Shown here in pieces: positions 23,909 to 31,332 of a stretch of 33,196 nucleotides of DNA; within the stretch, counting starts at the first letter, position 1; the number at the start of each line of letters is the position of its first letter. The stretch covers positions 1 through 33,196 of the forward strand of contig JADJFK010000009.1 in NCBI GenBank assembly GCA_016708585.1, read 5' to 3'. The DNA is from Sulfuritalea sp. (lineage in GTDB: Bacteria > Pseudomonadota > Gammaproteobacteria > Burkholderiales > Rhodocyclaceae). Made by a program: the position numbers and the translations under genes. The notes below the pieces were generated by a model. The model made no database searches. It had not been told where the DNA came from and saw only the letters and a list, made by a program, of their open reading frames with translations.

Positions 23909-23939
23909 CCGCCGTCCCGCCAGCGCCGACTTTTCTGTT
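23909..23939. repeat. 31-bp direct repeat, left copy
   Basis: This 31-base motif, with core CGCCAGCGCCGACTTTTCTG, recurs at 30649-30679 with one mismatch and in the same orientation. Both copies lie just beyond the 3' end of a ychJ-like coding segment on the minus strand. It is therefore either the conserved 3' flank of ychJ or a dispersed intergenic repeat. Confidence 0.75.
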
Positions 23940-23969
23940 TCTTCCCCTGCCGTCCATGCCGCCACCGCT

Positions 23970-24069
23970 TCAGTCGATCATCCCTTCCGCATAAATCCAG
24001 CGGTCGTCCTCGCGCACGAAGCGGGTGGTCTCGTGCAGCCGCTGCGCAGTGACCGCCACCTTGCACAAG
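23970..24069 (-). pseudogene. 3' remnant of a second ychJ-like gene
   Basis: The minus strand reads VAVTAQRLHETTRFVRED and then WIYAEGMID before a TGA at 23970-23972. The last 21 residues match the intact YchJ-like protein (30722-31132) at 14 positions. Upstream of this the similarity stops and the frame runs into the tetR region, so at least the first two-thirds of the gene, including the SEC-C zinc motif, is absent. It forms the left boundary of the efflux cassette and is not identical to the right-hand copy, so it is not a recent duplication. Confidence 0.7.
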
Positions 24070-24129
24070 CTCGCAGGCAGCGATGCGGGATTCCCGGTGG
24101 TCCGCGAATGAAACCGGTTGAACGGCAGC

Positions 24130-24747
24130 CTATCGGTGACGCAGCGCCATGTGGGTTGAAACCATCCGGGGGATGTGCTGCCGGACCGCGCCATCCATCT
24201 GGCAGCCAAGCAACAAATGCAGGATGCCGCTGGTAAACGCCCAGGTGTCGCGGGCGGCTTCCTGCGGTCCCAGCCCTTCGCGCAACATGCCCTTGTCGGC
24301 GGCCCGCCGGTAAATCCGTTCGATCTTTTCCAGGAAATCCCGCGCCGGGCGTCCTGCCTCCTCCTGCACGCCGGCAAACTCATCGACATACTCGCAGCGC
24401 GAAATCATGATCTCGAAGACCTCCCGGACCAGCGGACAATCGTCCAGCACGCGGAAAAATTCCTTCAGCGAGGCTTCGATGGCGTCCAGCGGATTCTCAT
24501 GGGATTCCGAGAAAAGCAAGGCATCGGTACGCTCGATCATCGGCGCGAACACATCCTCGCGCATGGCGAAAAACAGTTCGGCCTTGTCCTTGAAATGCCA
24601 ATACAGGGCGCCGCGCGTGACGCCGGCTTTCTTGGCGATCTTTTCGAGCGTGGATCGACTGACGCCGCACTCGTGGAACACCGTGCGCGCCGCTGCAATC
24701 AGGTCCTTGCGGGTTTTTTCCGCCTCTTCCTTGGTTTTTCTGACCAT
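24130..24747 (-). CDS. TetR-family repressor of the adjacent efflux operon (AcrR/TtgR type)
   Basis: A protein of 205 residues from the ATG at 24747, preceded by GGGAGAG. It begins MVRKTKEEAEKTRKDLIAAA, followed by the TetR helix-turn-helix FHECGVSRSTLEKIAKKAGV, TRGALYWHFKDKAELFFAM. This is the AcrR/TtgR/MexR-like subgroup (RxGAYWHFxxKxxLF). The ligand domain carries ASLKEFFRVLDDCPLVREVF and FEIMISRCEYVDEF. It is divergent from the RND pump operon, with an AcrR-like palindrome between them, so it almost surely represses the pump and is released by pump substrates. The stop is TAG at 24130. Confidence 0.88.
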   Translation of the reverse strand: MVRKTKEEAEKTRKDLIAAARTVFHECGVSRSTLEKIAKKAGVTRGALYWHFKDKAELFFAMREDVFAPMIERTDALLFSESHENPLDAIEASLKEFFRVLDDCPLVREVFEIMISRCEYVDEFAGVQEEAGRPARDFLEKIERIYRRAADKGMLREGLGPQEAARDTWAFTSGILHLLLGCQMDGAVRQHIPRMVSTHMALRHR

Positions 24748-24822
24748 TTCATCTCTCCCGGTCGCGAACCGGCACCGAATTTTCACTAACGGCAAACGAT
24801 CAAAAAAAGAAAGATCGACGCC

Positions 24823-24851
24823 TTTTACATACATCCATGTTTGTTTATAAT
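24823..24851 (+). promoter_or_regulatory. Efflux operon promoter with TetR-type operator
   Basis: ACATACAT (24827-24834) and ATGTTTGT (24837-24844) form a palindrome with 7 of 8 pairs, close to the left half of the known E. coli AcrR operator (TACATACATTNNN). It fills the spacer between a weak -35 box (TTTTAC, 24823-24828) and a perfect -10 box TATAAT (24846-24851). Bound repressor would therefore block RNA polymerase directly. Confidence 0.65.
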
Positions 24852-24882
24852 AGCGCAAGTATCCTTCGAAGGAGCAAACACT

Positions 24883-26022
24883 ATGACTTCCCGCCCCCTG
24901 TTGCGGTCCCGCGACCTCTCCCTCTTCATCGTCGTTGCCAGCGTTCTCGCGCTCGGTGCCTGCTCCGACGGCAAACCCGCCGCACCACCGGCCATGGGGC
25001 CGCTGCCGGTGACGGTGCTGGAAGTCCAGCCGCAGAAGATTCCGACATCCATCGAAGTCATGGCGCAAACCGAAGGCGCGCGCGAAACCGAAGTCCGCGC
25101 CAGGGTCGGCGGCATTCTGGTCAAACGGCTTTACCAGGAGGGCGAAACGGTCAAGGCCGGCCAGGCCCTGTTCCAGATCGACCATTCAAGTTATGAAATC
25201 GCCCTCAGCGAAGCCCGCGCCAAGGCCGAGCAAGCCAGCCGCGAGACGAAGCGCCTGAAAGGCCTGATCGAATCGAAGGCGATCAGCCAGAAGGAATACG
25301 ACGACGCTTCCTCGAACAACGCCATCGCACAAGCGGCTTTGCGCCAGGCCGAACTTAACCTGGCGTGGACCACGGTCACCGCGCCGGTCGCCGGCACCAC
25401 CGGCCGCGCCGCCAAGTCGGAAGGCAACCTGGTCACGGTCGGCGGCGACAGCCTGCTGACCTCCATTTACCAATTGAACCCGATGTGGGTGCGCTTCAGC
25501 CTGGGCGAAAGCGACCTCGCCAAATTTCCCAACGGCCGCGTTTCCGCCAAAGATGTCAGCGGCGTAAAACTGGTGCAGGCCAATGGCGCGATTTACGGCA
25601 AACCAGGCAAGCTGAATTTCCTCGCCTCCAACATCGACACCACCCTCGGCACGCAGGCCTTGCGCGCCGAATTCGCCAACCCGGACAGCCAGTTGCTGCC
25701 CGGCCAGTTCGTGCGCATCCGCCTGCTTACCGGCGAGCGCGACGGCGTGTTCCTGGTACCGCAATCCGCCGTGGTGCAGACCGAGCAGGGCGCCATGGTG
25801 ATGCTGGCCGATGCCGACAACAAGGTGGCGCCGCGCCCGGTCCAGGCCGGTGAATGGCTGGGCAGGGACTGGGTCATCCTCGGTGGCCTGAAGGCCGGCG
25901 ACAAAGTGATTGTCGACAACCTGATGAAATTGCGCCCCGGTGCGCCGGTTGCCCCGCATCCGCCCGGTGCGCCGGTTGCCCCGCCACCAGCCCCGGCGCC
26001 GGCGCCGGCGAAGCAAGGTTAA
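24883..26022 (+). CDS. RND efflux periplasmic adaptor (AcrA/MexA family)
   Basis: The start ATG at 24883 follows AAGGAG by 8 bases; an upstream in-frame ATG at 24841 lies inside the promoter and is rejected. The 379-residue lipoprotein has a lipobox at LALGACSDG. Family motifs are VRARVGGILVKRLYQEGETV, KAGQALFQIDHSSYEIALSE (first lipoyl half), a hairpin coiled coil, and AWTTVTAPVAGTTGRAAKSE (second lipoyl half). The beta-barrel and membrane-proximal domains end with DWVILGGLKAGDKVIVDNLM. The C-terminus is a Pro/Ala-rich tail with a 27-bp-period repeat (25936-25984). The protein links the inner-membrane pump to the outer-membrane channel. The pump gene starts 9 bases after its stop. Confidence 0.93.
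   Translation: MTSRPLLRSRDLSLFIVVASVLALGACSDGKPAAPPAMGPLPVTVLEVQPQKIPTSIEVMAQTEGARETEVRARVGGILVKRLYQEGETVKAGQALFQIDHSSYEIALSEARAKAEQASRETKRLKGLIESKAISQKEYDDASSNNAIAQAALRQAELNLAWTTVTAPVAGTTGRAAKSEGNLVTVGGDSLLTSIYQLNPMWVRFSLGESDLAKFPNGRVSAKDVSGVKLVQANGAIYGKPGKLNFLASNIDTTLGTQALRAEFANPDSQLLPGQFVRIRLLTGERDGVFLVPQSAVVQTEQGAMVMLADADNKVAPRPVQAGEWLGRDWVILGGLKAGDKVIVDNLMKLRPGAPVAPHPPGAPVAPPPAPAPAPAKQG
25936..25984 (+). repeat. Tandem 22-bp repeat (27-bp period) in the adaptor tail
   Basis: The same 22 bases occur at 25936-25957 and 25963-25984 and encode two PGAPVAP units in the Pro-rich tail. The period of 27 bases keeps the frame, so copy number could vary between strains without a frameshift. Confidence 0.7.
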
Positions 26023-26031
26023 GGAGCGGCC

Positions 26032-29000
26032 ATGCCGAAGTTCTTCATCAACCGGCCGATCTTCGCGTCGGTCATCTCGATCATCATCGTCATTGCCGGG
26101 CTGGTCGCCTCGCAGGTGCTGCCGATCGCGCAATACCCGCAAATCGCCCCGCCGACCGTGCTGATCACCGCCTCCTATCCCGGCGCTTCCGCCGAAACCC
26201 TGGCCAAGACGGTGGCGGCGCCGATCGAGGAACAACTGAACGGGGTCGAGGGCCTGTCCTATTTCACCTCGTCGGCCTCGGCCAACGGCAGCGTCACCAT
26301 CACCGCCACCTTCGATGTCGGCAGCAATGTCGACATGGCCGCGGTCAACGTCAATAACCGCGTCAAGGCCGCCGAACCCCGGCTGCCCGAAGAGGTGCGG
26401 CGCAATGGCGTGATCGTCCAGAAGCGCTCGAACGACATCCTGCAGGTCGTCGCCCTGGAATCCGGCAAGGGCCGTTACAACACGCTGTTCCTGTCCAACT
26501 ATGCCAGCCTGAACATCGTCGACGAATTGAAGCGGGTCAAGGGCGTCGGCGATGTCACCATTTTCGGCGCCCAAGATTACTCGATGCGCGTCTGGCTGAA
26601 GCCAGACCGCATGGCGCAGCTCGGCCTCACCGCCAGCGACATTGCCACCGCCATCAAGGCCCAGAATGCCCAGAATGCGGCCGGCAAGATCGGCCAGGAA
26701 CCGGCGCCGGACGACCAGATGCTGGCCTACACCGTCACCGCCAAGGGCCGCCTGCTGACGCCGGAGGAGTTCGGCAACATCGTCATCCGTGCCAGCGGCC
26801 CCGGCGGCGTGCTGCGCCTGAAGGATGTCGCGCGACTCGAACTCGGCGCCTACAGCTACGACCAGAGCGTGACGCTGGACGGCCAGCCGACCATCGCCAT
26901 GGGCGTCTTCCTGCAAACCGGCGCCAATGCGCTGGAAGTCGCCGGGCTGGTGCGCGACCGGATGGATACGCTGAAGAAGAAATTTCCCGAGGGCATGAAT
27001 TACGTCATCCCCTTCGACACCACGCTCTTCGTGTCCGCCTCGATCACCGAAGTGGTCAAGGCCCTGGTCGAAGCGATGATCCTGGTCCTCGCCGTCGTCT
27101 ACATCTTCCTGCAAAGCTGGCGCGCCACGCTGATCCCGATGGTGGCCGTGCCGATTTCGCTGATCGGCACCTTTGCCGGGCTGTGGCTGTTCGGCTTCTC
27201 GATCAACACGCTGACGCTGTTCGCCATGGTGCTGGCAATCGGCATCGTCGTCGACGATGCGATCGTGGTGCTGGAAAACGTCGAGCGCCTGATGGCCGAG
27301 GAAAAACTCTCGCCGCGCGACGCCGCGATCAAGGCCATGCAGCAGGTGCAGGGAGCGCTGGTCGCCATCGTGCTGGTGCTGTGCGCGGTGTTCGTGCCGG
27401 TCGCCTTCCTCGGCGGCATCGCCGGCCAGCTCTACAAGCAGTTTGCGGTCACCGTGGCGGTCGCCGTGGTGCTGTCCGGCGTCGTTGCGCTAACGCTGAC
27501 GCCGGCCCTCTGCGCCCTGCTGCTCAAGGCCCAGCACACCGAGCACAAGCTGTTCCGCCCCTTCAACCGGCTGTTCGCGCGCATCACCCGCGCTTACACC
27601 GGCACGGTCGGGCTTACCCTGAAGCACGGCATCATCGGCGGCTTGATCTTTGCGCTGGTGATCGGAACGACCTTCGTTTTCTTCCGCGTCATCCCGGGCA
27701 GCTTCGTGCCCTCCGAAGACCAGGGCTACCTGATCTCGGCGCTGATGCTGCCCGACGGCGCCACCCTGAAGCGCACGCAGCGTACCGGCGCAAGCATGCG
27801 CGCCGCGTTGGCGCAGGATCCCGCCGTCAAGCACACCTTCGTCGTCTCCGGCTTCGACCTGATCGGCGGCGGCAACAAGCCCAATGCCGGCACCATCTTC
27901 ATCCCGCTCAAGGACTGGAGCCAACGCCAGGCCAAGGCGCAGGACCTGGCCGGCAAATTCATGGGTATCGGCATGATGCAGGCGGACGGCATGGCGCTGG
28001 TCTTCAACCCGCCGCCGATCATGGGACTGGGTACCGCCGGCGGTTTCGAGGTGTATTTGCAGAACCGCGTCGATGGCGACTCCAGGAAGCTGAACGAGGT
28101 CGCCCAGCAGTTCATCGCCGATCTGCAGAAGCACCCGGAATTCACCCGCATCAGCACCTTCTTCCGCCCCACCGTGCCGCAACTGTTCGTCGAGATCGAC
28201 GAGCCGAAGGCGCTGGCGCTCGGCATTCCGCTGGCCAGCATCTACGAGTCGCTGCAAAGCACCATGGGCGCGCTGTACGTCAACGACTTCAACAAGGCCG
28301 GCCGCGTCTATCGCGTGCAGTTGCAGGCCGAGGCCGGCTACCGCATGAAGCCGGACGACCTGACCAGGGTTTATGTGCGCAGCGCGACCAGCAACGCGAT
28401 GATTCCGCTGTCCGCCGTCAGCAGCATCAAGCGCATCGTCGGCCCGGAACAGGTGGAACGCTTCAACGGCTTCGTCGCCGCCAAGATCATGGGCGACAGC
28501 AAGCCGGGCATCAGTTCGGGCGACGCCATCAAGATCGTCGAGCAAGTGGCCGCCACGCTGCCCGCCGGCTACGAAATCGCCTGGACCGGCCAGGCCTTCC
28601 AGGAAAAACGCAGCTCCGGCTCCTCCATGCAGGCCTTTGTCTTCGCCATCATCATGGTCTTCCTGATCCTCGCGGCGCAGTATGAGAAATGGTCGCTGCC
28701 GCTGGCCGTCGTCATGGCGGTGCCCTTTGCGCTGATGGGCGCGCTGACCGCGATCTGGCTGCGCGGCATGCCCAACGACATCTACTTCCAGATCGGGCTT
28801 GTCGTGCTGATCGGCCTGGCCTCCAAAAATGCCATCCTGATCGTCGAGTTCGCCGCCCAGAAATACGCCGAAGGAATGAATGTGGTAGATGCCGCGCTGG
28901 AAGCCGCACGCATGCGCTTCCGGCCGATCGTGATGACCTCGCTGGCCTTCGTGCTCGGCGTCTTCCCGCTGGTCAAGGCCAGCGGTGCCGGCGCCGCCGC

Positions 29001-29154
29001 CCGCCAGTCGATGGGCACCGGGGTATTTGCCGGCATGATCGCCGCCACCTTCATCGCCACCATTTTCATTCCGCTCTTCTTCACCTGGCTGGAACGCGGC
29101 AAGCAAATGGCGCCGGCCGGTGACCCGCACACCCCGCCGACGGAGGAACACTGA
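26032..29154 (+). CDS. HAE1-family RND multidrug efflux pump (AcrB/MexB type)
   Basis: A protein of 1040 residues, MPKFFINRPIFASVISIIIV, complete and in one frame. The proton relay is present: the DD pair in LAIGIVVDDAIVVLENVERL (TM4) and the Lys in IGLASKNAILIVEFAAQ (TM10). Twelve membrane helices and two large periplasmic loops follow the usual layout, and the first loop has PGASAETLAKTVAAPIEEQL. It exports hydrophobic drugs, detergents or solvents from the periplasm and inner membrane using the proton gradient. It lies between the adaptor and outer-membrane factor genes, the gap to the latter being a single base. The substrate range cannot be read from sequence. Confidence 0.95.
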   Translation: MPKFFINRPIFASVISIIIVIAGLVASQVLPIAQYPQIAPPTVLITASYPGASAETLAKTVAAPIEEQLNGVEGLSYFTSSASANGSVTITATFDVGSNVDMAAVNVNNRVKAAEPRLPEEVRRNGVIVQKRSNDILQVVALESGKGRYNTLFLSNYASLNIVDELKRVKGVGDVTIFGAQDYSMRVWLKPDRMAQLGLTASDIATAIKAQNAQNAAGKIGQEPAPDDQMLAYTVTAKGRLLTPEEFGNIVIRASGPGGVLRLKDVARLELGAYSYDQSVTLDGQPTIAMGVFLQTGANALEVAGLVRDRMDTLKKKFPEGMNYVIPFDTTLFVSASITEVVKALVEAMILVLAVVYIFLQSWRATLIPMVAVPISLIGTFAGLWLFGFSINTLTLFAMVLAIGIVVDDAIVVLENVERLMAEEKLSPRDAAIKAMQQVQGALVAIVLVLCAVFVPVAFLGGIAGQLYKQFAVTVAVAVVLSGVVALTLTPALCALLLKAQHTEHKLFRPFNRLFARITRAYTGTVGLTLKHGIIGGLIFALVIGTTFVFFRVIPGSFVPSEDQGYLISALMLPDGATLKRTQRTGASMRAALAQDPAVKHTFVVSGFDLIGGGNKPNAGTIFIPLKDWSQRQAKAQDLAGKFMGIGMMQADGMALVFNPPPIMGLGTAGGFEVYLQNRVDGDSRKLNEVAQQFIADLQKHPEFTRISTFFRPTVPQLFVEIDEPKALALGIPLASIYESLQSTMGALYVNDFNKAGRVYRVQLQAEAGYRMKPDDLTRVYVRSATSNAMIPLSAVSSIKRIVGPEQVERFNGFVAAKIMGDSKPGISSGDAIKIVEQVAATLPAGYEIAWTGQAFQEKRSSGSSMQAFVFAIIMVFLILAAQYEKWSLPLAVVMAVPFALMGALTAIWLRGMPNDIYFQIGLVVLIGLASKNAILIVEFAAQKYAEGMNVVDAALEAARMRFRPIVMTSLAFVLGVFPLVKASGAGAAARQSMGTGVFAGMIAATFIATIFIPLFFTWLERGKQMAPAGDPHTPPTEEH

Positions 29155-29155
29155 C

Positions 29156-30604
29156 ATGTCCGCCCGCAAGCAAACCCGTTTGAAAACCGGACTGTTGCCG
29201 GCCCTGGGCGCAAGCCTGCTGCTCGCCGGCTGCATGGTAGGCCCCGACTACGTCCGCCCGACGTCAACGCTGCCGGAACAGTACAAGGAAACCACTGCCG
29301 AAAGCGGTGCCCCGGCTGACGCAAAGGCGCTGGTCAATCCGGAATGGTGGACCCTGTTCAACGATGCCATGCTGAACCAGCTGGTGCAGCAGGCGCTGGT
29401 CGCCAACCAGGATCTGCAAGCCGCCATCGCCCGCCTCGCCGCCAGCGAGGCCGCCGCCCGCGAAGCCGGGGCCGAGCTTTATCCGGCGGTCGGCCTCGGC
29501 GCCGGCGGCAGCCGCAACCAGACCAGCGGCGAGACCTTCAACGGCCGGCAAAGCGGCCGGGCGCTCTACGACAATCGCCGCGCCGCGCTGTCGCTGAGCT
29601 ACGAAGTCGATCTCTGGGGCCGTATCCGGCGCGGCACCGAAGCCGCCGGCGCCGAGGCACTGGCCAGCCGCTACGGCCGCGACAGCGTCCGGCTCGCGCT
29701 GATCGGGCAACTGGCCAACGAATACCTGGCCCTGCGCAGCCATGAAGCGCAACTGGAAGTGACCCGGCAGGCGCTGGAATCACGACAGCAATCGCTGAAA
29801 ATCGTCCAGGCCCGCGTCGATGGCGGCACCGCCTCGGGCCTCGATCTGGCCCAGGCCGAAAGCGCCCTGAGCGCCGCGCAAGGCCAGTGGAGCCAGGTAA
29901 AACGCCAGCGCGCCCTGTCCGAAAACCAGATCGGCCTGCTCACCGGGCAGCCCGGCCTGAAGATCGCCGCGGCCGGCCTGGAGCAATTGCCGGTGCCGCC
30001 AACACCGCCGGTCGGCCTGCCCTCCACGCTGCTCGAAGCACGCCCGGATGTGCGCCAGGCAGAGGAAAGACTGATCGCCGCCAACGCCCGCATCGGCGTC
30101 GCCAGGGCCGCCTATTTCCCGGCCATCGGCCTGACCGGCATGTATGGCAGCGAAAGTGCCGCGCTGGCCAACCTGTTCAGCGGCAGCGCCGGCATCTGGA
30201 CCGCCGCCATCGGCCTGTCGATGGTGATCTTCGATGCCGGCAAGACAGAGGCGCGTGTCGACCAGGCCAGCGCGGCGCAGGCCGAGAACCTGGCCAACTA
30301 CCGCAAGACGCTGCAAACCGCCTTCCGCGAGGTGAACGACGCCATCGTCAATCTGCACGAATTCGCCAACGAGGAAGCGGCCTTTGCCGCCCAGGTCGAG
30401 GCCTCGAAGAAGGCCTACGACCTGGCGCAGAAACGCTACGAAAGCGGCTATTCCGGATACAACGACCTGCTCGACACCCAGCGCACCTTCAATGCCGCCC
30501 AACTGCTTTACCTGGCCAGCCGCAAGAACCGGCTGGGCGCGTCGGTCGATCTGTTCAAGGCGCTCGGCGGCGGCTGGCAAACCACGCCGGACAACGCGGG
30601 ATAG
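29156..30604 (+). CDS. Outer-membrane efflux lipoprotein (OprM/NodT family)
   Basis: A protein of 482 residues starting MSARKQTRLKTGLLPALGAS with a lipobox at LLLAGCMVGPDYVRP, the standard NodT-family N-terminus. Two repeated OEP domains are visible: WWTLFNDAMLNQLVQQALVA, then SLSYEVDLWGRIRRGTEAAG, LLEARPDVRQAEERLIAANA and a C-terminal helix pair ending with GYSGYNDLLDTQRTFNAAQL. It forms the trimeric outer-membrane exit duct for the pump. A TGACATG arrangement couples it to the pump gene. A hairpin that could end the operon lies about 22 bases after its stop. Confidence 0.94.
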   Translation: MSARKQTRLKTGLLPALGASLLLAGCMVGPDYVRPTSTLPEQYKETTAESGAPADAKALVNPEWWTLFNDAMLNQLVQQALVANQDLQAAIARLAASEAAAREAGAELYPAVGLGAGGSRNQTSGETFNGRQSGRALYDNRRAALSLSYEVDLWGRIRRGTEAAGAEALASRYGRDSVRLALIGQLANEYLALRSHEAQLEVTRQALESRQQSLKIVQARVDGGTASGLDLAQAESALSAAQGQWSQVKRQRALSENQIGLLTGQPGLKIAAAGLEQLPVPPTPPVGLPSTLLEARPDVRQAEERLIAANARIGVARAAYFPAIGLTGMYGSESAALANLFSGSAGIWTAAIGLSMVIFDAGKTEARVDQASAAQAENLANYRKTLQTAFREVNDAIVNLHEFANEEAAFAAQVEASKKAYDLAQKRYESGYSGYNDLLDTQRTFNAAQLLYLASRKNRLGASVDLFKALGGGWQTTPDNAG

Positions 30605-30625
30605 CGTCGGGTAGGGTCGACACCC

Positions 30626-30644
30626 GGGCGGCTTTTGCCCGCCC
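30626..30644 (+). terminator. Hairpin after the efflux operon
   Basis: GGGCGG (30626-30631) and CCGCCC (30639-30644) form a 6-bp GC stem with a 7-base loop containing TTTT, 22 bases past the outer-membrane factor stop. No T-tract follows, so intrinsic termination is doubtful. Confidence 0.3.
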
Positions 30645-30648
30645 CGAA

Positions 30649-30679
30649 CCGCCGTCGCGCCAGCGCCGACTTTTCTGTT
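30649..30679. repeat. 31-bp direct repeat, right copy
   Basis: Matches 23909-23939 at 30 of 31 positions and in the same orientation. It lies 43 bases beyond the stop of the intact ychJ-like gene. Confidence 0.75.
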
Positions 30680-30721
30680 GCCTCCTCCGTCGGCAAGGCT
30701 GCGGCAGTTCGACCAACCGGT

Positions 30722-31132
30722 TCAGTCGATCACGCCATCCACGTAGAACCAGCAGCCGTCCTCGCGCACGAAGCGGCTGGTCTCGTGCATCCGCTGCGCG
30801 CGACCGCCGACGCGGCAGCGGGCGACGAATTCCACGGTCGCGGTGTCGTCGCTTGCGGCATGCGCCCTGACCTCCAGCCCCAGCCATTTCGATGGTGCCT
30901 CGCGGTCAAGATTCAGCGCGACGGGGCGCGTCGAGGCGTGCCAGGTGGCGAGCAGGTAATCCTCCAGCCCGAGCACGTAGGCGCTGTAGCGCGAGCGCAT
31001 CAGCGACTCGGCATCCGCGGCGGGGCTGCCGGCATGGAGGCGGCCGCAGCAATCCGCGTAAGCCAGCGGGCGGCCGCAGGGACAGGGCGGCGCTATTGCG
31101 GGTGCTGGCCGGGTTCGGGCGGTGGTACGCAT
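30722..31132 (-). CDS. ychJ: YchJ-like SEC-C motif protein (UPF0225)
   Basis: A protein of about 136 residues from the ATG at 31132 (MRTTARTRPAPAIA). The N-terminal zinc-binding SEC-C motif is CPCGRPLAYADCCGRLH. The YchJ family core is AESLMRSRYSAYVLGLEDYL, LATWHASTRP, and the C-terminus is RMHETSRFVREDGCWFYVDG. The family is conserved in proteobacteria but its function is unknown; SEC-C motifs in SecA bind SecB and ribosomes, which hints at a translation or export link. It overlaps the small membrane protein gene by 40 bases. A partial second copy lies at 23970-24069 beyond the efflux cassette. Confidence 0.88.
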   Translation of the reverse strand: MRTTARTRPAPAIAPPCPCGRPLAYADCCGRLHAGSPAADAESLMRSRYSAYVLGLEDYLLATWHASTRPVALNLDREAPSKWLGLEVRAHAASDDTATVEFVARCRVGGRAQRMHETSRFVREDGCWFYVDGVID

Positions 31133-31332
31133 TTGGCGCAGTCGGTGCGGCCGAAGGGCGAGATGTAGCGCCACCAGATCCAGGCCAGCAGCGGCAGCAG
31201 GGCGATCAGCGCGATGTCGTCCCAGCCCGGCTGCGCCAGCTCGCCCTGCCACCAGGCCACGGCGGCGCGGATGGCCTCGATCAGCAGCACCATGTAGGCG
31301 AAGCCGGCGCCAAGAAACACGATGCGCTTCAT
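31093..31332 (-). CDS. Small two-helix membrane protein
   Basis: A frame of 79 residues starting MKRIVFLGAGFAYMVLLIEA and containing DDIALIALLPLLAWIWWRYI, that is, two membrane helices with a short loop (WWQGELAQPGW). The tail has CAKC, a possible metal or disulfide pair, and ends PEPGQHPQ. Its ATG overlaps the dacB stop in an ATGA, and its 3' end overlaps the ychJ start, so it is translationally coupled on both sides. I do not recognise a family. Confidence 0.6.
   Translation of the reverse strand: MKRIVFLGAGFAYMVLLIEAIRAAVAWWQGELAQPGWDDIALIALLPLLAWIWWRYISPFGRTDCAKCVPPPEPGQHPQ

Noticed and set aside
23770..24129. Transposase or insertion sequence between the kinase remnant and tetR
   Set aside because: No transposase motif or matching terminal repeats could be read; only a local inverted repeat, the 31-bp repeat and the ychJ remnant are present.
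24841..24882. Upstream ATG at 24841 as start of the efflux adaptor
   Set aside because: It lies within the operator and -10 box; the ATG at 24883 has a well-spaced AAGGAG and a proper lipoprotein signal.
25186..29235. Long minus-strand frames (up to 642 codons) opposite the efflux genes
   Set aside because: They are antisense to fully conserved adaptor and pump genes and show only the His/Asp/Arg-rich composition expected from GC-rich antisense codons.
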